Part shown: in pieces, positions 60,791 to 64,000 of the stretch
How positions within the stretch are numbered: the stretch's first letter is position 1
Layout: each line of letters starts with the position of its first letter
Assembly (NCBI GenBank): GCA_002394305.1
Contig: DGTM01000009.1
Span: 3,868-67,867, forward strand
Length of the DNA: 64,000 nt
DNA from: Prevotellaceae bacterium UBA4336
Lineage (GTDB): Bacteria; Bacteroidota; Bacteroidia; Bacteroidales; Bacteroidaceae
Direction: 5' to 3'
Position numbers and translations under genes: made by a program
The notes under the pieces: model-generated
The model's input: only the letters and a program-made list of their open reading frames with translations
What the model was told of the DNA's origin: nothing
Databases searched by the model: none

Positions 60791-61743
60791 AGGTTCAGTA
60801 CCGACATCGCTGCCGTGAGCAACAGCGTGAGCAGGAAAAAGACGGTGGTCAGCAGGCTGCCCGACAGCGAGAAGAAGTGGGCGATGAGCGGACAGACACT
60901 CACCACGAGCATCGCCATCGTGGTCTCGTAGCTGCCGGGCTGCAGAATCAGGAAGACTGTCAGCAGCAGCGCCTGCACCATATATATATATAACATCATG
61001 CGCACGCGTATCTTGTCGTCGAAGTTGGTGCGGAGGAAGTGCACGATGCCTACGAGGCCGAGCAGCACGACGAGCCCTGCGGAGAACTGTTCGGCCAGCG
61101 ACAAGCCTCCGCCCGGCTGCATCCACATGGGGGCAGACAGCCGGTAGCCGAAGAACAGGCTGCGGTCCGCATCGCCGGGGAGCCAGGGCATCAGCCGCCC
61201 GGTGTTGCCCGTCAGGAAGCACCAGACGGCAAAGCACCAGTAGGGCGCCACAAGGCCCAGCACGCCGGCCCAGAAGGAGCGCCACGTCAGGGAGCGCAGC
61301 AGGATGCCCAGGTAAAAGAAAAAGAGAACGGCCATCGGCAGCATGACGGGCGCCACGAAGCTGCCTGCGCCCAGCATGAGGAAGGCATGGAAGGCGAAGG
61401 CCTCGGGCCTCTTACGCTGGTAGCAACGGAAGAGGAGCATGTAGGCAGTAGCGAGCAATGCAGCCACCGCCATCGGTTTGCCCAGGGGATGCATGAAGGC
61501 CAGGCTGGCCGAGAGCACGAGCCAGACACACGTCATCAGCCGCGTGCGGATGCGGATCAGGTGCTGCCGCGCATTGGTCTCCATGACGACGTAGGCCGTC
61601 AGCAGGCACAGACCGAACCCCAGCACGTCGGGCAGGTAGAAGTCACGCCGCGGCAGCCACCACAGTATGGCGGCCGTCGCTATGCAGACAGGGAGCGTCG
61701 CCTCGCTCCTCGCTACCTTGTTCTGGACTCTGTTGTGCCTCAC
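60763..61743 (-). CDS. Polytopic membrane protein of unknown function
   Basis: 326 residues with about nine to ten hydrophobic segments ('VLGFGLCLLTAYVVM', 'TCVWLVLSASLAFM', 'VAALLATAYMLLF', 'MAVLFFFYLGILL', 'WAGVLGLVAPYWCFAVWCFL', 'LVVLLGLVGIVHFL', 'LLTTVFFLLTLLLTAAM'). A Lys/Arg-rich N-terminus. I do not recognise a named family; similar proteins are common beside purD in Bacteroidales as I recall, which is a weak hint only. It starts 2 bp after purD and overlaps the YqaA-like gene by 28 bp, so it belongs to that operon. Confidence 0.7.
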   Translation of the reverse strand: MRHNRVQNKVARSEATLPVCIATAAILWWLPRRDFYLPDVLGFGLCLLTAYVVMETNARQHLIRIRTRLMTCVWLVLSASLAFMHPLGKPMAVAALLATAYMLLFRCYQRKRPEAFAFHAFLMLGAGSFVAPVMLPMAVLFFFYLGILLRSLTWRSFWAGVLGLVAPYWCFAVWCFLTGNTGRLMPWLPGDADRSLFFGYRLSAPMWMQPGGGLSLAEQFSAGLVVLLGLVGIVHFLRTNFDDKIRVRMMLYIYMVQALLLTVFLILQPGSYETTMAMLVVSVCPLIAHFFSLSGSLLTTVFFLLTLLLTAAMSVLNLWTTSFSIS

Positions 61744-61745
61744 GT

Positions 61746-63089
61746 CTATAGGTCTGCCCCGATGTCGCGGCGGAAGTACTTGCCCTGGAACTGAATCTTC
61801 CCGGCCTCGGTGAAGCTCTTCCTGAGCGCCTCCTCCTTGTCGCGGCCGTAGCTGCTGACGGCAATGACGCGACCGCCGTTCGTCACCACCTGCCCGTCCT
61901 TCATGGTCGTGCCGGCGTGGAAGACGATGCTGCCCTCCACATCCTCAATGCCGCTGATGGGGAAGCCCTTCCCGTACGAGCCGGGATAGCCGCCGCTCAC
62001 CATCATGACGCAGACCGCGGCACGCTCGTCGAACTCAACCTCCCGCTGGGCCAGGGTGCCGGTAGCCACGCCTTCGAAGAGGTCCACCAGGTCGCTCTTG
62101 AGCCTGAGCATGACGGTCTCCGTCTCGGGGTCGCCCATGCGGACGTTGTACTCGATAACCTTCGGTTCCATTGACCATTGACCATTGACCATTGTCTTTG
62201 CGTTGATGAGGCCGAAGAAGATGAAGCCCCGGTAGTCGATGCCCTCGGCCTTCAGGCCTTCCACCGTGGGCCGGATGATGCGGTCCTCCACCTTTCGCAT
62301 CCACTCCGCGTCGGCAAAGGGAACAGGACTGACGCTGCCCATGCCGCCGGTGTTCAGGCCGGTGTCGCCCTCGCCGATGCGCTTGTAGTCCTTCGCCTCG
62401 GGCAGGAGCTTATAGTCCTTGCCGTCGGTCAGCACGAAGACGCTGCACTCCGTGCCGTCCAGGAACTCCTCGATGACCACACGGCTGCTGGCTGTGCCGA
62501 ACATGCCGCCCAGCATCTCCTTCAGCTCCCGCTCGGCTTCCTCCAGCGTGGGCAGGATGAGGACACCCTTGCCTGCGCACAGGCCGTCGGCCTTCAGCAC
62601 GTAGGGGGGGGGCAGGGTTCTGAGGAAGGCTAAACCTTCCTCCACACTGTCGGCGGAGAAGGTGCGGTAGGCGGCCGTGGGGATGCCGTGGCGCTGCATG
62701 AAACCCTTGGCGAAGTCCTTGCTTCCCTCCAGCCGTGCGCCCGCCTGCGACGGGCCGATGACGGGGATGCCGCAAAGCTGTGCATCGCTCCGGAAGAAGT
62801 CGTAGATGCCGCCGACCAACGGGTCTTCCGGTCCCACCACGACCATCGTGATGTCCTTCTCGATGCAGAAGGCCTTGATGCCCTCAAAGTCGTTGACCTT
62901 TATGTTGACGTTCTCGCCCACGCTCAGCGTGCCGGCATTGCCCGGGGCGATAAACAGTTTCTTGCACTTCGGGCTTTGTGCAATCTTCCAGGCCAGCGCA
63001 TGTTCGCGTCCGCCACTGCCCAATAGGAGAAATCGCCCCTCTCCCCGGCCCTCCCTCAAAGGGGAGGGAGTTCCCTTTCCGTTTGTCAT
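61746..63089 (-). CDS. purD: Phosphoribosylamine--glycine ligase with two in-frame repeat insertions
   Basis: 447 residues against about 425 usual. ATP-grasp enzyme of purine synthesis joining glycine to phosphoribosylamine. Seen: 'LLLGSGGREHALAWKIAQSP', 'VVVGPEDPLVGGI', 'PPYVLKADGLCAGKG', 'GDTGLNTGGMGSVSPVPF' and 'EYNVRMGDPETE'. Extra sequence lies at the N-terminus (codons 7-19, 'TPSPLREGRGEGR', a G/C palindrome at 63033-63071) and inside ('KTMVNGQWSMEP', the 7-bp microsatellite at 62168-62194, in the turn before 'KVIEYN'). Motifs around both are intact. Confidence 0.94.
   Translation of the reverse strand: MTNGKGTPSPLREGRGEGRFLLLGSGGREHALAWKIAQSPKCKKLFIAPGNAGTLSVGENVNIKVNDFEGIKAFCIEKDITMVVVGPEDPLVGGIYDFFRSDAQLCGIPVIGPSQAGARLEGSKDFAKGFMQRHGIPTAAYRTFSADSVEEGLAFLRTLPPPYVLKADGLCAGKGVLILPTLEEAERELKEMLGGMFGTASSRVVIEEFLDGTECSVFVLTDGKDYKLLPEAKDYKRIGEGDTGLNTGGMGSVSPVPFADAEWMRKVEDRIIRPTVEGLKAEGIDYRGFIFFGLINAKTMVNGQWSMEPKVIEYNVRMGDPETETVMLRLKSDLVDLFEGVATGTLAQREVEFDERAAVCVMMVSGGYPGSYGKGFPISGIEDVEGSIVFHAGTTMKDGQVVTNGGRVIAVSSYGRDKEEALRKSFTEAGKIQFQGKYFRRDIGADL
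62168..62194 (-). repeat. 7-bp AATGGTC array inside purD
   Basis: Nearly four 7-bp units, same 7-mer as in the GLUG gene at 43610-43644. It encodes Val-Asn-Gly-Gln-Trp-Ser in a turn. Confidence 0.9.
63033..63075 (-). repeat. G/C palindrome at the start of purD
   Basis: On the minus strand 'CCCTCCCCTTTGAGGGAGGG' followed by 'CCGGGGAGAGGGG', beginning six codons after the start. Same family as in the M20 gene. Confidence 0.88.
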
Positions 63090-63103
63090 TGCTGTAGTAT
63101 CTT

Positions 63104-63523
63104 TTAGTGTATGTTGTTTATATCAAACAGAGCTTTTGTTATATCTCTTAATACATTATCTATATCGAACAAGACCTGTTCGTTGGTGAAGCGAAGGATG
63201 TTGTACCCCTTTGCCTGAAGCCTTTCCTCTCTCTCCTTGTCGAGGCGTTGCTGTTCCTCTGTCTGGTGGTAGCCTCCGTCTATTTCGATGACGAGGTTTG
63301 CCAACGGACAATAGAAGTCTGCGATGAAGTCCAATATGACACATTGCCGTTTGAAGTCGGTGCCAAGTCCTTTTCCCTTGAGCTGTTTCCAGAGGAACGC
63401 CTCTGCTTCCGTCGGGTTGTTTCTCATTCTGCGGGCGTGCTCTTTCAGCAAAGGATACCAGTCTGGGTTAGCTCGGTGAAAGTCGTCCATAGCCATGTCC
63501 TGATGTGTGTCGTGTTGAACCAA
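63104..63523 (-). CDS. DUF559-type PD-(D/E)XK endonuclease-like protein
   Basis: 139 residues. Seen: 'RMRNNPTEAEAFLWKQLKGK', 'FKRQCVILDFIADFYCP', 'LVIEIDGGYH' and 'ERLQAKGYNILRFTNEQVL'. This is the DUF559/Vsr-like fold; the Asp of 'LDFIADF' and Glu of 'IEIDGG' fit the metal-binding site. Usually a free-standing protein of unknown target, possibly DNA repair. Start may be ATG 63523, 63496 or 63490; the last gives 'MDDFHRANPDWYPLLKEHAR'. It lies 14 bp before purD. Confidence 0.85.
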   Translation of the reverse strand: MVQHDTHQDMAMDDFHRANPDWYPLLKEHARRMRNNPTEAEAFLWKQLKGKGLGTDFKRQCVILDFIADFYCPLANLVIEIDGGYHQTEEQQRLDKEREERLQAKGYNILRFTNEQVLFDIDNVLRDITKALFDINNIH

Positions 63524-63544
63524 GCCCCCTGTGTCAATGCACTC

Positions 63545-63602
63545 CGCGGCGGTTCCCCTGCCTCCCCTTTGGGGGAGGAGGGGTTAGGGGTTGGAGAGGG
63601 GC
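63545..63602 (-). repeat. G/C palindrome over the S9 peptidase stop
   Basis: 'CCTCCCCTTTGGGGGAGG' with tail 'GGGGTTAGGGGTTGGAGAGG'. On the minus strand it encodes the last residues (LSNP) and the TAA of the peptidase gene. Confidence 0.85.
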
Positions 63603-64000
63603 TTCAGATAGTCTTCGAAGTACTGCGTGATGCGTTCGTGCAGGTGGACACTCTTATGCCCTGCCATGTTGTGGCCCTCGCCGGGATAGACGAAGAAGTC
63701 GGGCTGTGTGCCGGCCTCGGCACAGGCGTTGAGGAACTGCAGACTGTGCTGGGGAACGCACGTCGGGTCGTTCATGCCGATGATGATTTGCAGCTTGCCC
63801 TTCAGGTTCTTGGCTTTATTGATGCAACTTGTCTGCTCGTAGCCCTCGGGGTTCTGCTGCGGCGTGTCCATGTAGCGCTCGCCGTACATCACTTCGTACC
63901 ACTTCCAGTCGATGACCGGCCCGCCGGCCACGCCCACCCGGAAGGCGTCGGGGTAGGTCGTCATGAGCGATGTCGTCATGAATCCGCCGTAGCTCCAGCC
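63584..64000 (-). CDS. S9-family prolyl peptidase (dipeptidyl-peptidase IV-like), C-terminal part
   Basis: 139 codons, open at the window edge. The first residues are 'GWSYGGFMTT', the GxSxGG nucleophile motif (Ser at codon 3). The catalytic Asp follows in 'IIGMNDPTCVPQHSLQF' and His in 'YPGEGHNMAG'. 'VAGGPVIDWKWYEVMYGERY' is typical of dipeptidyl-peptidase IV relatives. Probably secreted and removing dipeptides after proline; the N-terminal propeller is outside the window. The last four residues and the stop are coded by a G/C palindrome, so the native C-terminus may differ. First gene of the minus-strand run in this window. Confidence 0.9.
   Translation of the reverse strand, partial: GWSYGGFMTTSLMTTYPDAFRVGVAGGPVIDWKWYEVMYGERYMDTPQQNPEGYEQTSCINKAKNLKGKLQIIIGMNDPTCVPQHSLQFLNACAEAGTQPDFFVYPGEGHNMAGHKSVHLHERITQYFEDYLKPLSNP

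Overview
The window looks like a chromosome segment from a Bacteroidales bacterium, most likely Prevotellaceae or a close relative. The evidence is many TAnnTTTG -7 promoter boxes, secreted proteins ending in the 'NLAGQRL..GINIVNGKK' tail, GH97, GH105 and GH2 enzymes, and the gene order rimP-nusA-infB-cvpA-suf. Coding DNA is GC-rich and spacers are A/T-rich. I saw no rRNA, tRNA, CRISPR array, transposase or prophage.

Layout: 1-321, 5' end of birA (minus). 495-6480, sugar cluster of GH105, GH2, a plant-type galacturonokinase-like kinase and a sugar nucleotidyltransferase. 6750-12268, rimP-nusA-infB-cvpA. 12896-19592, sufB, an intruding sulfatase, sufC, sufD and sufS. 19660-19770, a 36-residue membrane peptide (minus). 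20232-26604, a membrane-anchored AraC regulator divergent from a giant leucine-rich-repeat surface protein. 26864-30014, GH97 and an aldo-keto reductase. 30133-32310, fasciclin lipoprotein (minus). 32549-37369, three glycosyltransferases, rnhB and pfkA. 37403-49553, four secreted proteins: an EEP-fold/GLUG protein, a catalytically dead EEP-fold paralogue and two large GLUG proteins, the last with a dockerin-like end. 49756-51615, GH2. 52167-54224, metG. 54221-58128 (minus), fadD-like, prfB, a truncated ThuA-like gene and a CYTH protein. 58296-59429, M20 deacylase. 59874-64000 (minus), S9 peptidase, DUF559 protein, purD, membrane protein, YqaA/DedA-like protein and tadA.

The strongest unexplained signal is repetitive DNA. 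Short tandem repeats and G/C-rich palindromes fill most spacers and also sit in frame inside conserved genes: sufS (twice), purD (twice), rnhB, the M20 deacylase and two secreted proteins. The affected enzymes are longer than usual by about the insert length and keep their catalytic residues. A perfect 67-bp inverted repeat flanks the annotated start of sufS. Several arrays begin exactly at a stop codon, and the repeat unit carries that stop. This resembles the Rickettsia palindromic elements that insert in coding frames, but with several unrelated repeat families in one genome.

Other points of note are a Ser-type sulfatase inside the suf operon, a galacturonokinase-like kinase paired with a nucleotidyltransferase, an active/inactive EEP pair with a 4-bp overlap, direct repeats 21 bp apart in the AraC divergent promoter, and a ThuA gene reduced to signal peptide plus C-terminal half.
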